Counted from the first letter of the stretch, positions 1 to 8,470 are shown. The stretch is 64,000 nt of DNA from UMGS1532 sp045594795 (GCA_045594795.1 JAZNZF010000001.1:23038-87037), one strand, 5' to 3'. Numbers and translations are program-made. The notes: generated by a model from the letters alone, not told the origin.

Positions 1-275
1 TTACCCTCAGAAATATAAAAAACGTTTAAAACAGCCGTTAAAATTATAATTGGCAGAATACTTTTTAGATTTTTTAGGTACATCAAAACAGGCACTTTTG
101 TTAGAAAAATAAGCGCAAAGGCAACGATAATTAAATATAACAAAGAGACAAAAGAGCTTATAATAAATATCGAAATGATAAATGCAATAAGTGCTAAGAG
201 CTTAAATCTTGGGTCAAGGCGGTGAATTATAGAAGCGGTTGGATAATATTGGCCGATAGTAATGTCTTTAAGCAT
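1..275 (-). CDS. ecfT: EcfT, ECF transporter transmembrane subunit (partial, N-terminal 91 residues)
   Basis: This is the integral membrane coupling subunit of an energy-coupling factor importer, which links the two EcfA ATPases to substrate-binding S components. The visible N-terminus has the family start (MLKDITIGQYYP, then a PTASIIHRLDPRFK segment) followed by strongly hydrophobic membrane segments. The ATG at 275 overlaps the end of ecfA2 by 8 bp. Its ribosome site, GGAGGTG, lies inside the ecfA2 coding sequence, so translation is probably coupled. The C-terminus lies beyond the left edge. No S component is visible, so the substrate is unknown. Confidence 0.9.
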   Translation of the reverse strand, partial: MLKDITIGQYYPTASIIHRLDPRFKLLALIAFIISIFIISSFVSLLYLIIVAFALIFLTKVPVLMYLKNLKSILPIIILTAVLNVFYISEG

Positions 276-1134
276 TATTTGCACCTCCGCCAATATACTC
301 AGTTAGCGCGTCAACCGCACCATCAACGGTTAGGAAATCACCTTTGATATCAAATCCTTTTTCACGAAGCTTAATAATTATCTTAGTAATTTCAGGAACG
401 TTCAAGCCAATTTCCTCTAATTTTTTATAATTTGAAAAAACCTTATTGGTACTATCAAACATAAATAGATTACCGTGATTCATAACAAGCACTTTATCTG
501 AAATTTTAGCGATGTCTTCCATACTGTGAGAAATGATAATAACAGTTGCGTTAGTGTTGTTTCTATATTCAATAATTCTTGAAATAAGTAGCTCTCTACC
601 TGCTGGGTCTAAACCGGCGGTTGGCTCGTCTAAAACCAAAATTTCAGGTTTCATTGCAATTACACCCGCGATTGCTACCCTGCGCATTTCACCGCCCGAA
701 AGTTCTAAGGGTGATTTATCAAAAAATTCCTCGCCAATACCAACAAGGTTAGCGGCATATCTAACAGCTCTGTCAACTTCCTCATCGTTTAGGCCCTTGT
801 TTTTTGGCCCATAAGCAATATCACTATACACCGTTTCATCAAAGAGTTGATGCTCAGGATACTGAAATACCATACCAACTCTAAAGCGAATTTCATTAAT
901 TTTTTTAGGATTTTCCCAAATATCTTTACCGTCTATATAAACGCTACCCTCATCAGCTTTCAAAAGCCCGTTAAGATGCTGAATAAGTGTAGATTTACCA
1001 CTACCCGTATGTCCGATAATACCAATAATTTCGCCTTTGTTTGCACAAAACGAAACGTTATTAACGGCATCGGTTTTAAAAGGCGTGCCCTCACCGTAAT
1101 GGTGAGATAGATTTTTAACCTCTAAAAAAGACAA
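268..1134 (-). CDS. ecfA2: EcfA2, energy-coupling factor ATPase
   Basis: This cytoplasmic ABC ATPase powers ECF-type vitamin or metal uptake together with EcfA1 and EcfT. It is 288 aa, normal for the family. Visible motifs are Walker A GHTGSGKST, a Q-loop in VFQYPEHQLF, the signature LSGGEMRR and Walker B ILVLDEPTAGLD. The start is a TTG preceded by GGAGG at about 9 nt. It follows ecfA1 after 1 bp and overlaps ecfT, so the three genes form one operon. The A1/A2 naming follows gene order and could be swapped. Confidence 0.95.
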   Translation of the reverse strand: MSFLEVKNLSHHYGEGTPFKTDAVNNVSFCANKGEIIGIIGHTGSGKSTLIQHLNGLLKADEGSVYIDGKDIWENPKKINEIRFRVGMVFQYPEHQLFDETVYSDIAYGPKNKGLNDEEVDRAVRYAANLVGIGEEFFDKSPLELSGGEMRRVAIAGVIAMKPEILVLDEPTAGLDPAGRELLISRIIEYRNNTNATVIIISHSMEDIAKISDKVLVMNHGNLFMFDSTNKVFSNYKKLEEIGLNVPEITKIIIKLREKGFDIKGDFLTVDGAVDALTEYIGGGANNA

Positions 1135-1135
1135 G

Positions 1136-1975
1136 TTATTTTTCCTCCGAAAGTGCAGATGTTAAAGCATTAACGCAATCGTCAACTGTAAGAACGTTAC
1201 CTAAATCTACACCTATATTTTTTAATCTATACGCAAGCTCTGTAGTTTGAGGGATGCTTAGCCCAGCTTGCTTGATAATTTCAACTTCACTGAACACCTC
1301 GTTGGGCGTACCATCTAAACAAATGCTGCCGTTGTCCATAACAACTACCCTGTCGGCCAGCGCAGCCTCATCCATATAATGAGTTATTAACACCACTGTT
1401 ATATTTTTCTCTTGATTAAGCTTAATAAGAGTAGACATAACCTCCTGCCTTCCCATAGGGTCAAGCATTGCGGTAGGCTCATCGAGAACGATACATTGTG
1501 GTTCCATAGCTAAAACACCTGCAATAGCAACTCTTTGCTTTTGTCCACCCGATAATAAATGTGGTGAATGATTTTTAAATTCATACATACCCACAGACTT
1601 TAGTGAGTTATCAACGCGCCGTCTAATTTCTGTGGGATTAACTCCTAAATTTTCGGGGCCGAACGCTACATCATCTTCAACAATAGTAGCAATAATTTGA
1701 TTGTCGGGGTTTTGAAAAACCAAACCTACTTGACTTCTAATTTCAAATTCTGCTTTTTGGTTATTGGTAGTTACACCATTTACACTAACAGTCCCATTGC
1801 TTGGTAAATGCAAACCATTTAATAGTCTTGCTACAGTAGATTTGCCAGAGCCATTATGACCGAGAATAGCAACAAAACTACCGCGCTTTATTTTCAAATT
1901 GAAGTTATTTAAAACAGCAGTTTCGTTATCACCATAATCAAACGATACGTCCCTTAATTCAATAATATTATCCAT
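1136..1975 (-). CDS. ecfA1: EcfA1, energy-coupling factor ATPase
   Basis: This is the partner ABC ATPase of the ECF importer, 279 aa from the chosen start. It shows Walker A GHNGSGKST, Q-loop VFQNPDNQ, signature LSGGQKQR and Walker B CIVLDEPTAMLD. The reading frame can be extended upstream to a TTG at 1996. The ATG at 1975 is preferred because it forms a TAATG stop/start overlap with the methyltransferase gene, sits about 6 nt after AAAGGGA, and begins the conserved MDNIIELRDVSF segment. Confidence 0.95.
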   Translation of the reverse strand: MDNIIELRDVSFDYGDNETAVLNNFNLKIKRGSFVAILGHNGSGKSTVARLLNGLHLPSNGTVSVNGVTTNNQKAEFEIRSQVGLVFQNPDNQIIATIVEDDVAFGPENLGVNPTEIRRRVDNSLKSVGMYEFKNHSPHLLSGGQKQRVAIAGVLAMEPQCIVLDEPTAMLDPMGRQEVMSTLIKLNQEKNITVVLITHYMDEAALADRVVVMDNGSICLDGTPNEVFSEVEIIKQAGLSIPQTTELAYRLKNIGVDLGNVLTVDDCVNALTSALSEEK

Positions 1976-2847
1976 TAAATTCCCTTTGCTTTCCAAATGG
2001 TTGTGCTACCGCAAGGTAAAACAATATTTTTATTAGTAACCTTTAAACCGATTTCGTCGGTTATAACATCACCATCTCTGCCATTATTAAAAACAATATC
2101 AGTCATATAGTTCATAATAGTCGGTGACATACCCGTAGTATACGAGTTAATCAATAAGAGTACTGCATCTTCGCTGAATATTTGCGAGGTTAAATTCAAA
2201 AGCTCAGCCAATTGATTTTCAAACTTCCAAACCTCGCCGTCAGGTCCGCGGCCATACGAAGGCGGGTCCATTATTATAATATCGTATTTGTTGCCACGCC
2301 TAATTTCGCGCCTAACAAATTTTAAGCAGTCATCAACAAGCCATCTAACAGGTCTGTCGGCAATACCACTTGCCGCTGCGTTTTCCTTAGCCCATTGCAC
2401 CATACCTTTTGATGCGTCAACGTGGGTAACCGATGCGCCCGCCTCAAGACAAGCAAGGGTTGCAGCGCCGGTATACGCAAATAAATTCAGCGCTTTTACG
2501 GGTCTATTGGCTTTTTTAATAGTATCGCTTAAAAGCTTCCAATTAACCGCTTGTTCAGGGAAAAGGCCCGTGTGTTTAAACCCCATCGGCTTAAGGCGGA
2601 AGGTTAGATTATTATAGTTAATACTCCATACGTCAGGAACTTTTTTTAACATCTCCCATTTTCCACCGCCGGAGCTTGATCGATGATAAACAGCATCAGC
2701 CTTGCCCCAAAGTTTAGGGTTTTTATCACCCTGCCAAATAATTTGTGGGTCGGGTCTAATAAGGGTTACATTACCCCAACGTTCAAGCCTTTCGCCGCCT
2801 ACCGCATCTATTAATTCATAATCATTAAAGTCATTAACATAACGCAT
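1975..2847 (-). CDS. Class I SAM-dependent methyltransferase, RlmI/RlmK-like
   Basis: This is a probable rRNA cytosine or guanine methyltransferase of the RlmI/RlmK superfamily, 290 aa. The SAM-binding motif is LNLFAYTGAATLACLEAG with the acidic residue in THVDASKG, and the catalytic-type motif is DPPSYGRGPDG. It is shorter than E. coli RlmI because the N-terminal PUA domain is missing. It overlaps ecfA1 by 1 bp and lies 17 bp after ruvB, so it is probably co-transcribed with the ruv genes. The exact target base cannot be read from the sequence. Confidence 0.8.
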   Translation of the reverse strand: MRYVNDFNDYELIDAVGGERLERWGNVTLIRPDPQIIWQGDKNPKLWGKADAVYHRSSSGGGKWEMLKKVPDVWSINYNNLTFRLKPMGFKHTGLFPEQAVNWKLLSDTIKKANRPVKALNLFAYTGAATLACLEAGASVTHVDASKGMVQWAKENAAASGIADRPVRWLVDDCLKFVRREIRRGNKYDIIIMDPPSYGRGPDGEVWKFENQLAELLNLTSQIFSEDAVLLLINSYTTGMSPTIMNYMTDIVFNNGRDGDVITDEIGLKVTNKNIVLPCGSTTIWKAKGI

Positions 2848-2864
2848 AAGAATTGCCTTTCAAA

Positions 2865-3896
2865 TTAAAATAATGATGCTTGTCCTTCTGTTTTGATTCC
2901 TAAGTGGTCATACGCTGCCTTAGTTACACATCTACCTCTGCTTGTTCTCGTTAAAAATCCTATCTGCATTAAATAGGGTTCGTATACGTCTTCAATGGTA
3001 ACAGCTTCTTCACCGAGAGCCGCCGCAAGAGTATCCAAACCAACGGGACCACCGCTGTATTTTTCAATAATGGCGCGTAATAGGTTTCTGTCAAAATAAT
3101 CAAGCCCAAGCTCGTCTATCTCAAACCTATCAAGAGCAAGTGAAGCTATCCTAGTGTCAATAACGCCCTTGCCTAAAACCTGAGCAACGTCGCGTACACG
3201 TTTTAAAAGCCTGTTTGCAATACGAGGTGTTCCTCTCGAACGGGACGCAATTTCAAGCGCACCGTCTTTGTCAATATCAATACCCAATATTCCTGCAGAA
3301 CGAGTTACAATTTCAGCCAACTCTTCAGGGGTATACATCTCAAGTCTTAGTAAAACTCCGAATCTATCTCTAAGAGGTGCAGAAAGCTGACCCGAACGGG
3401 TTGTAGCACCGACAAGCGTAAAGCGATTAAGGTCAAGACGAATAGACCGAGCTGAAGGTCCTTGCCCAAAAATTATATCAATAACGTAGTCTTCCATAGC
3501 AGGATACAAAACCTCTTCAACACTACGAGAAAGACGATGAATTTCATCAATAAAAAGCACGTCGCCATCGTTTAAATTAGTTAGTAACGCCGCTAAGTCT
3601 TTAGGCTTTTCAATGGCAGGGCCGCTTGTTACCCTAAAATTAACGCCCATTTCGTTAGCAATTATCCCTGCAAGTGTTGTTTTACCGAGACCAGGAGGGC
3701 CATATAATAACACGTGGTCAAGCGGTTCCTTTCTACCAACAGCTGCCTTAATATAAATCTCTAAATTATCTTTAGCCTTGTCCTGTCCTATATACTCGGT
3801 CAAGGTTTTTGGGCGCAAAGAAAACTCAACATCACTGTCATTCCCGCTCTCGTATTCGGGAGAAACTATTCGGTTCTCAAAATCCATATCGTTCAT
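2865..3896 (-). CDS. ruvB: RuvB, Holliday junction branch migration helicase
   Basis: This hexameric AAA+ motor drives branch migration of Holliday junctions with RuvA and RuvC. It is 343 aa, full length. Walker A is GPPGLGKTT, Walker B/box II is LFIDEIHRLSR, sensor 1 is VGATTRSG, and the C-terminal winged-helix region ends in QIGFLTRTSRGR. The start ATG at 3896 follows AAGGTG. The order ruvC-ruvA-ruvB with short gaps is the usual one in Clostridia. Confidence 0.98.
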   Translation of the reverse strand: MNDMDFENRIVSPEYESGNDSDVEFSLRPKTLTEYIGQDKAKDNLEIYIKAAVGRKEPLDHVLLYGPPGLGKTTLAGIIANEMGVNFRVTSGPAIEKPKDLAALLTNLNDGDVLFIDEIHRLSRSVEEVLYPAMEDYVIDIIFGQGPSARSIRLDLNRFTLVGATTRSGQLSAPLRDRFGVLLRLEMYTPEELAEIVTRSAGILGIDIDKDGALEIASRSRGTPRIANRLLKRVRDVAQVLGKGVIDTRIASLALDRFEIDELGLDYFDRNLLRAIIEKYSGGPVGLDTLAAALGEEAVTIEDVYEPYLMQIGFLTRTSRGRCVTKAAYDHLGIKTEGQASLF

Positions 3897-3908
3897 AATA
3901 ATTTCACC

Positions 3909-4508
3909 TTATAAGTTAGAAATTGATTTTAGTGCTTGTTTAATCATCTCTTCTACAGAGAGACTCTGGTCGAGTCGCGCAACGCATTTAGAAGCATCCG
4001 CTTGGGTAAAGCCTATAGCAATTAGAGCCTCAATAGCCTCAGCGGCATTACCCACCGGAACAGCATTGCCGATGTTTTCAAGATTAGCCGCAGAAGTAAT
4101 CATACTGCCGCTTATTTTATCTTTAAGCTCTAACACAATTCTCTGTGCGGTTTTAGCACCAACACCGTTAGCTTTTGATAGAGCTTTAGCATCACCGCTT
4201 GTAATGTATAAAGCAACCTGTTCCGGAGTGAAATCAGATAAAATTGATATACCGAGTTTTGGGCCAATACCGTTAACCGAAATTATCATTTTGAAGAAAT
4301 CTAATTCGTTAGTATCAAAGAAGCCATATAAGTCACAAGCATCCTCGCGCACAGCCATATATGTATAAAGCATAACATTTTGATTTATCTTTGGTAACTG
4401 TGCTAATGTTTTATGTGATGTGTAGCATCTAAATCCAACGCCTGAACATTCTATCACAGCACTCTTTTCGTCGGTATATATTAACTTGCCGTTAAGAGAA
4501 TATATCAT
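3909..4508 (-). CDS. ruvA: RuvA, Holliday junction DNA-binding subunit
   Basis: RuvA binds four-way junctions and recruits RuvB. At 199 aa it is normal length. An N-terminal OB fold (MIYSLNGKLIYTDEKSAVIE) is followed by two helix-hairpin-helix motifs, VNGIGPKLGISIL and ANGVGAKTAQRI, and a C-terminal UBA-like RuvB-binding domain (EAIEALIAIGFTQADA). GAGGTG precedes the ATG. It sits between ruvC and ruvB with gaps of 4 and 12 bp. Confidence 0.98.
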   Translation of the reverse strand: MIYSLNGKLIYTDEKSAVIECSGVGFRCYTSHKTLAQLPKINQNVMLYTYMAVREDACDLYGFFDTNELDFFKMIISVNGIGPKLGISILSDFTPEQVALYITSGDAKALSKANGVGAKTAQRIVLELKDKISGSMITSAANLENIGNAVPVGNAAEAIEALIAIGFTQADASKCVARLDQSLSVEEMIKQALKSISNL

Positions 4509-4512
4509 AAAA

Positions 4513-5013
4513 TCACCTCAATAATTTAAGTTTAGACATTAGCGAGCCAGAAGTATGCGCGTGGCAGATTGCAATTGCCAAGGCGTCGGCAGTATCATCG
4601 GGCTTGGGGACTTTACTTAATCCCAATAAGGTTTTTGTAAGCTCCATTACCTGTCGTTTTTCTGCCCTTCCATATCCCGTAACCGCTTGTTTAACCTGTA
4701 ACGGTGTATACTCATATACCGGAACTTTTGAGTGCTCTGCCGCAAGCAAAATAACGCCCCTTGCTTGTGCTACATCAATAGCTGTGGTTGTGTTGGTGTT
4801 AAAAAACAGTTTTTCAATAGATACAGCCTCGGGATTAAACTGCTTTATTATAGCAGTTATGTCGGAATAAATTTTTTCCAATCGCTCTACAAATGGTGTG
4901 CCGGCATCGGTTGTTATAGCACCATAATTAATAGTTTTAAATTTATTGTTTTTAAACTCAATAATGCCATATCCAACTATTGCATACCCTGGGTCTATCC
5001 CTAAAATAATCAT
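4513..5013 (-). CDS. ruvC: RuvC, Holliday junction resolvase
   Basis: RuvC is the dimeric, metal-dependent endonuclease that cleaves Holliday junctions. The acidic catalytic residues are visible in ILGIDPG near the N-terminus, SIEKLFFN in the middle and DDTADALAIAICH near the C-terminus. The product is 166 aa from the ATG at 5013. A GTG two codons upstream is possible, but the ATG fits the MIILGIDPG start of the family. It is the first gene of the ruv-methyltransferase-ecf run. Confidence 0.97.
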   Translation of the reverse strand: MIILGIDPGYAIVGYGIIEFKNNKFKTINYGAITTDAGTPFVERLEKIYSDITAIIKQFNPEAVSIEKLFFNTNTTTAIDVAQARGVILLAAEHSKVPVYEYTPLQVKQAVTGYGRAEKRQVMELTKTLLGLSKVPKPDDTADALAIAICHAHTSGSLMSKLKLLR

Positions 5014-5044
5014 CAACACTACCCCAAATTAAATATTTCATATA

Positions 5045-5073
5045 ATTATAACATAACTTATATAAAATAACAA
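5045..5073 (-). promoter_or_regulatory. Sigma-A promoter for the ruv operon
   Basis: On the minus strand a TTGTTA -35 (5068-5073) and a perfect TATAAT -10 (5045-5050) are separated by 17 bp. They lie about 32 bp upstream of the ruvC start. Confidence 0.65.
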
Positions 5074-5207
5074 CATTACATATAAAAAATTATTGTTATT
5101 AAAAGAATTATTTTGACGTATAAATTGTTAAAATAAACACAAAATTATATTTATTAGACCTTTTATTTGGTTAATTGAAAAAATATGTAATTTTTTTAAA
5201 TTAGTTA

Positions 5208-5236
5208 TTGACAAACAGATATTTTGTTGATATAAT
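5208..5236 (+). promoter_or_regulatory. Consensus sigma-A promoter for tRNA-Lys
   Basis: Perfect TTGACA (5208-5213) and TATAAT (5231-5236) hexamers with a 17 bp spacer end 18 bp before the tRNA. This is the strongest promoter match in the window, as expected for a tRNA gene. Confidence 0.9.
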
Positions 5237-5254
5237 AATCAAGTCGTTTGAAAC

Positions 5255-5330
5255 GATCCATTAGCTCAGTTGGCAGAGCACTTGACTTTTAATCAAGGTG
5301 TCCGGAGTTCGAATCTCCGATGGATCACCA
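5255..5330 (+). tRNA. trnK: tRNA-Lys (anticodon TTT)
   Basis: This is a 76-nt cloverleaf. The 7-bp acceptor stem pairs GATCCAT with ATGGATC. The D-arm contains TAGCTCAGTTGGCAGAGCA, and the anticodon stem-loop CTTGA-CTTTTAA-TCAAG carries TTT at 5288-5290. The T-arm GGAG-TTCGAAT-CTCC is present, and the CCA end is encoded at 5328-5330. It is a single-gene transcript with its own promoter and terminator. Confidence 0.98.
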
Positions 5331-5332
5331 AA

Positions 5333-5368
5333 ATCCCCGTACATTTTGTGCGGGGATTCTTCTTTTTA
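5333..5368 (+). terminator. Rho-independent terminator of tRNA-Lys
   Basis: A 10-bp stem (5333-5342 with 5348-5357, one G-T pair) closes a 5-nt ATTTT loop and is followed by a T-rich tract to 5368. Confidence 0.9.
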
Positions 5369-5377
5369 TAAAGCATA

Positions 5378-5401
5378 AAACCCCATCGGAAGATGGGGTT
5401 T
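5378..5401 (-). terminator. Terminator hairpin downstream of glnN
   Basis: A perfect 10-bp stem AAACCCCATC/GATGGGGTTT with a 4-nt loop starts 7 bp beyond the glnN stop codon. On the minus strand it continues into TTTTATG, so the U-tract is short. Confidence 0.7.
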
Positions 5402-5407
5402 AAATTA

Positions 5408-7501
5408 TTATCTAACACCGAACAATAAATCTCCATATGAGGGGAACGGCCAATAGCTTTCGGCGGTAAGAATCTCCGCCTCATCACAAGCCGAACGAAT
5501 TGCAGCCATTCTTGGTAAAATAACGTCGCGAATATATTGAGACTCAAAAACAACGTCAGAGTTTTCGTTAATAATATGAATCTCTTTCTCAAGTTGCGAA
5601 ATTTGCTCGCTAACATTATCGGTAATTAGGGAAAGCTTTGTTATAATTTCTTTTTCAAAATTACAGTTAGCATTTATTACCGTCTGCTTTTTAATTACTG
5701 CATCGGACAAATCCGAAACATACTTAGTAATGGCGGGTAATATCTCGCGTCGCGCCATATCAACCATAGTGTTAGCCTCTATATCCACAGTTTTACAGTA
5801 GTTTTCTAAGATAATTTCTAAGCGAGAATTAAGCTCTTTTTCAGAAAATACTTTATGAACAACTAATGTTTCAATGTTCTTTTTATCAATCAAATGAGGC
5901 AAACAGTCGGGCGTTGTGGGATAATTCAAAAGGCCCCTGCACTTTGTTGCTTCTTCTATCCAAGCATCATCGTATCCGTTACCGTTAAATATAATACGCT
6001 TATGGTCTTTAATGGTCTTTTTAATAAGCTTATGTAGGTCTTCGTTGAAATCCTTTGAGTTTTCAAGTCTGTCTGCATAAGATTTAAGAGATTCAGCAAC
6101 GGCGGTATTGAGCATAATATTAGCACATGCTATGCTGTTTGAAGAGCCAAGCATACGAAACTCAAACTTATTGCCCGTGAATGCAAAGGGCGATGTTCTG
6201 TTACGGTCTGTAGTATCCTTCTGAAACTTTGGAAGTACATGAACGCCAAGCTTCATAATTTCTTTTTCAGATGCATTATAAACTCTATCGTTTTCAATAG
6301 CATCTAAAATGTCGGTAAGCTCGTCACCAAGGAACATAGAAACAACCGCCGGTGGTGCTTCTTGTGCGCCAAGTCTGTGATCATTTCCTGCGGTAGCAAC
6401 CGAAATTCTAAGCAAGTCTTGATAATCGTCAACCGCCTTAATAACTGCACATAGGAACAATAAAAACTGTGCGTTTTCATAAGGAGTTTCGCCGGGCGTA
6501 AGTAGATTAATTCCGGTATCTGTTGTCATTGACCAGTTATTGTGCTTACCACTACCGTTCACTCCGGCAAATGGCTTTTCGTGTAAAAGACACACAAGTC
6601 CGTGTCGTGCTGCAACGTTCTGCATAATTTCCATAGTTAATTGATTATGGTCGGTTGCAATGTTTGTTGTAGTATATACGGGCGCTAATTCATGTTGTGC
6701 AGGCGCAACCTCATTATGCTCGGTTTTTGCAAGTATGCCAAGCTTCCATAACTCATCATCAAGGTCTGCCATAAATGCGGCAACGCGAGGCTTAATTGTA
6801 CCAAAATAATGGTCGTTCATTTCTTGCCCTTTTGGTGGCTTTGCGCCAAAAAGAGTTCTGCCGGTATAAACTAAATCCTTGCGTTTGTCGTGCATTTCTT
6901 TATCAATAAGAAAATACTCTTGCTCAGCGCCAACAGATGTTCTTACAAGCTTAACAGAGTCGTTACCAAACAAACGCAATATGCGTATAGCTTGTCTATT
7001 AAGAGCCTGCATAGAACGAAGCAAAGGTGTTTTTTTATCAAGCGCTTCTCCCCCAAACGAGCAGAATGCAGTAGGTATACACAAGGTTTTATCCTTTATA
7101 AAAGCATACGAAGTGGGGTCCCAAGCGGTATAGCCACGAGCCTCGAAGGTTGCGCGCAAACCACCTGACGGGAATGACGATGCATCAGGTTCGCCCTTTA
7201 TAAGCTCTTTTCCCGAGAACTCCATTATTATTCTACCATCAGAAGACGGTGTAATAAAGCTATCGTGCTTTTCGGCGGTAATACCAGTCATAGGCTGAAA
7301 CCAATGCGTATAATGGGTTGCGCCTTTAGAAATAGCCCATTCCTTCATTGCTTCTGCTACAGCATTTGCAACCGAAAGGTCTAAGCGTATGCTCTCGTCA
7401 ATCGTGCGTTTTACCTGACGGTACACATCCTCGGTTAAACAGGATTTCATAACCTTATCGTCAAATACAAGGCAGCCAAAATATTCGGTTACGGTTTTCA
7501 T
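5408..7501 (-). CDS. glnN: Glutamine synthetase type III
   Basis: This enzyme condenses glutamate and ammonia to glutamine with ATP, the main ammonia assimilation step. At 697 aa it matches the large GSIII (GlnN) class, not the ~450-aa GlnA class. Recognisable GSIII segments include THYTHWFQPMTG, FSGKELIKGEPDASSFPSGG, VGAEQEYFLID, EVAPAQHELAP and a substrate-loop region GVNGSGKHNNWSM. AAAGGGG lies 6 nt before the ATG. It has its own promoter (7564-7592) and a short leader with competing hairpins, so it is likely regulated post-initiation. Confidence 0.97.
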   Translation of the reverse strand: MKTVTEYFGCLVFDDKVMKSCLTEDVYRQVKRTIDESIRLDLSVANAVAEAMKEWAISKGATHYTHWFQPMTGITAEKHDSFITPSSDGRIIMEFSGKELIKGEPDASSFPSGGLRATFEARGYTAWDPTSYAFIKDKTLCIPTAFCSFGGEALDKKTPLLRSMQALNRQAIRILRLFGNDSVKLVRTSVGAEQEYFLIDKEMHDKRKDLVYTGRTLFGAKPPKGQEMNDHYFGTIKPRVAAFMADLDDELWKLGILAKTEHNEVAPAQHELAPVYTTTNIATDHNQLTMEIMQNVAARHGLVCLLHEKPFAGVNGSGKHNNWSMTTDTGINLLTPGETPYENAQFLLFLCAVIKAVDDYQDLLRISVATAGNDHRLGAQEAPPAVVSMFLGDELTDILDAIENDRVYNASEKEIMKLGVHVLPKFQKDTTDRNRTSPFAFTGNKFEFRMLGSSNSIACANIMLNTAVAESLKSYADRLENSKDFNEDLHKLIKKTIKDHKRIIFNGNGYDDAWIEEATKCRGLLNYPTTPDCLPHLIDKKNIETLVVHKVFSEKELNSRLEIILENYCKTVDIEANTMVDMARREILPAITKYVSDLSDAVIKKQTVINANCNFEKEIITKLSLITDNVSEQISQLEKEIHIINENSDVVFESQYIRDVILPRMAAIRSACDEAEILTAESYWPFPSYGDLLFGVR

Positions 7502-7507
7502 TATAAA

Positions 7508-7550
7508 CCCCTTTCAAAATTAACAAAAAGGGGTACGAACGTACTCCCCT
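7508..7550 (-). promoter_or_regulatory. glnN leader with two mutually exclusive hairpins
   Basis: On the minus strand the 5' hairpin pairs AGGG-GTAC with GTAC-CCCT (7529-7550, one bulge, GTTC loop) and is followed by a T5 run. Its 3' arm, read on as CCCCTTT (7527-7533), is also fully complementary to the glnN ribosome site AAAGGGG (7508-7514). Either the 5' hairpin forms and the ribosome site is free, or the ribosome site is paired. The 5' hairpin plus T run could alternatively act as a weak terminator. The pairing is visible; the function is inferred. Confidence 0.5.
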
Positions 7551-7563
7551 ATTAGCAGTTTAT

Positions 7564-7592
7564 ATTATACTCTCAGATGCGTTTTCAGTCAA
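7564..7592 (-). promoter_or_regulatory. Sigma-A promoter of glnN
   Basis: On the minus strand TTGACT (7587-7592) and TATAAT (7564-7569) are spaced by 17 bp. The predicted transcript starts close to 7557, only a few bases before the leader hairpin. Confidence 0.85.
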
Positions 7593-7704
7593 GTAATTAA
7601 TATTCACTTTTTATGAAACTTTTTATAGTTATTTACTTATTTTAATTAAAAAAATAAAGTTACATTCTTTTTATAAATCGTTAACAATATTGCTTTAATA
7701 TGAC

Positions 7705-7733
7705 TTGAAACTAAAAGGTTTGTTTGATATAAT
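7705..7733 (+). promoter_or_regulatory. Sigma-A promoter of the 202-aa membrane-anchored protein
   Basis: TTGAAA (7705-7710) and TATAAT (7728-7733) are separated by 17 bp and end 25 bp before the start codon. Confidence 0.8.
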
Positions 7734-7758
7734 TATATAAAAATAAACGAGGTGTATA

Positions 7759-8367
7759 ATGAATACAGAAAATAAAAACCCAAGCGGCAAAAAAACCTGG
7801 AGTAATTATTATTGGTTTTACTATAAATGGCATATTTTTTTCATTATATTTTTCGGTATTGCAATAGCTATCTGTACCGCTCAATGTGCTTCGCGCATTA
7901 CACCTGATTGTTACATATTATTTAACTCTAATATATTTATAAGTGACCAAGAGCTAAATTCTACTGCAGACGAGGTAGAAAAGTATATCGATGATATAAA
8001 TGACGATGGCAAGGTAGAAATAACTGCAATTAATTGCACATACCCTAAAGGCAATCAAACAAGAAAAGCACAGGTAAACCAACAAGCAGTTTTACAAATG
8101 CAAAGTAACGATACGCACATATGGATTGTTGACCAAAAAGGCATTGAACTATATCTGCTAAATGAAGATATCGATATTTTTGCTAAGTCAGATAATTTCG
8201 ACAATTACGAAAATATGGCATTATCCGTTGAAAACATTCCGTGTCTTAAATGGCTTAACCAAAACGACGAGGGCAACAAATATTATCTGCTTGCAAGAAA
8301 AGATAAAAACGGCAAAATTACCGATGTTGCCAAGAAAATAATTAACAAAATAACAAAAATAAAATAA
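7759..8367 (+). CDS. Hypothetical membrane-anchored protein (202 aa)
   Basis: I do not recognise a characterised family. The N-terminus is polar and aromatic (WSNYYWFYYKWH), followed by one hydrophobic segment at about residues 25-45 (IFFIIFFGIAIAICTAQ). A ~155-residue soluble part follows, probably extracytoplasmic, with no obvious catalytic motif. The segment DDINDDGKVEI looks like an acidic, possibly calcium-binding loop, but that is only suggestive. It is monocistronic, with its own promoter, an AGGTG ribosome site and a strong terminator. Confidence 0.75.
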   Translation: MNTENKNPSGKKTWSNYYWFYYKWHIFFIIFFGIAIAICTAQCASRITPDCYILFNSNIFISDQELNSTADEVEKYIDDINDDGKVEITAINCTYPKGNQTRKAQVNQQAVLQMQSNDTHIWIVDQKGIELYLLNEDIDIFAKSDNFDNYENMALSVENIPCLKWLNQNDEGNKYYLLARKDKNGKITDVAKKIINKITKIK

Positions 8368-8380
8368 CTTAATAACGCAT

Positions 8381-8414
8381 AAAAACACAGTAGTATTATT
8401 GCTACTGTGTTTTT
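8381..8414. terminator. Bidirectional terminator between the 202-aa gene and argS
   Basis: A 13-bp perfect stem AAAAACACAGTAG/CTACTGTGTTTTT encloses an 8-nt loop. It is flanked by T-rich sequence on the plus strand and T5 on the minus strand, so it can serve both convergent genes. Confidence 0.88.
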
Positions 8415-8470
8415 ATTTTTCATTAAACGATTTGTTCTAAACGCTAACCGTGTATGACACGTGGATATAG

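Noticed and set aside
3778..4368. 196-codon plus-strand open frame opposite ruvA and the start of ruvB.
   Set aside because: Both minus-strand genes are certain and the plus-strand frame has no ribosome site or recognisable product.
5020..5254. AT-rich gap between ruvC and tRNA-Lys checked for a small gene or an RNA.
   Set aside because: Apart from the two divergent promoters only low-complexity A/T sequence was seen.
5293..5616. Open frame on the minus strand overlapping the tRNA-Lys, its terminator and the end of glnN.
   Set aside because: It reads through the tRNA and the terminator hairpins and overlaps glnN out of frame; no family match.
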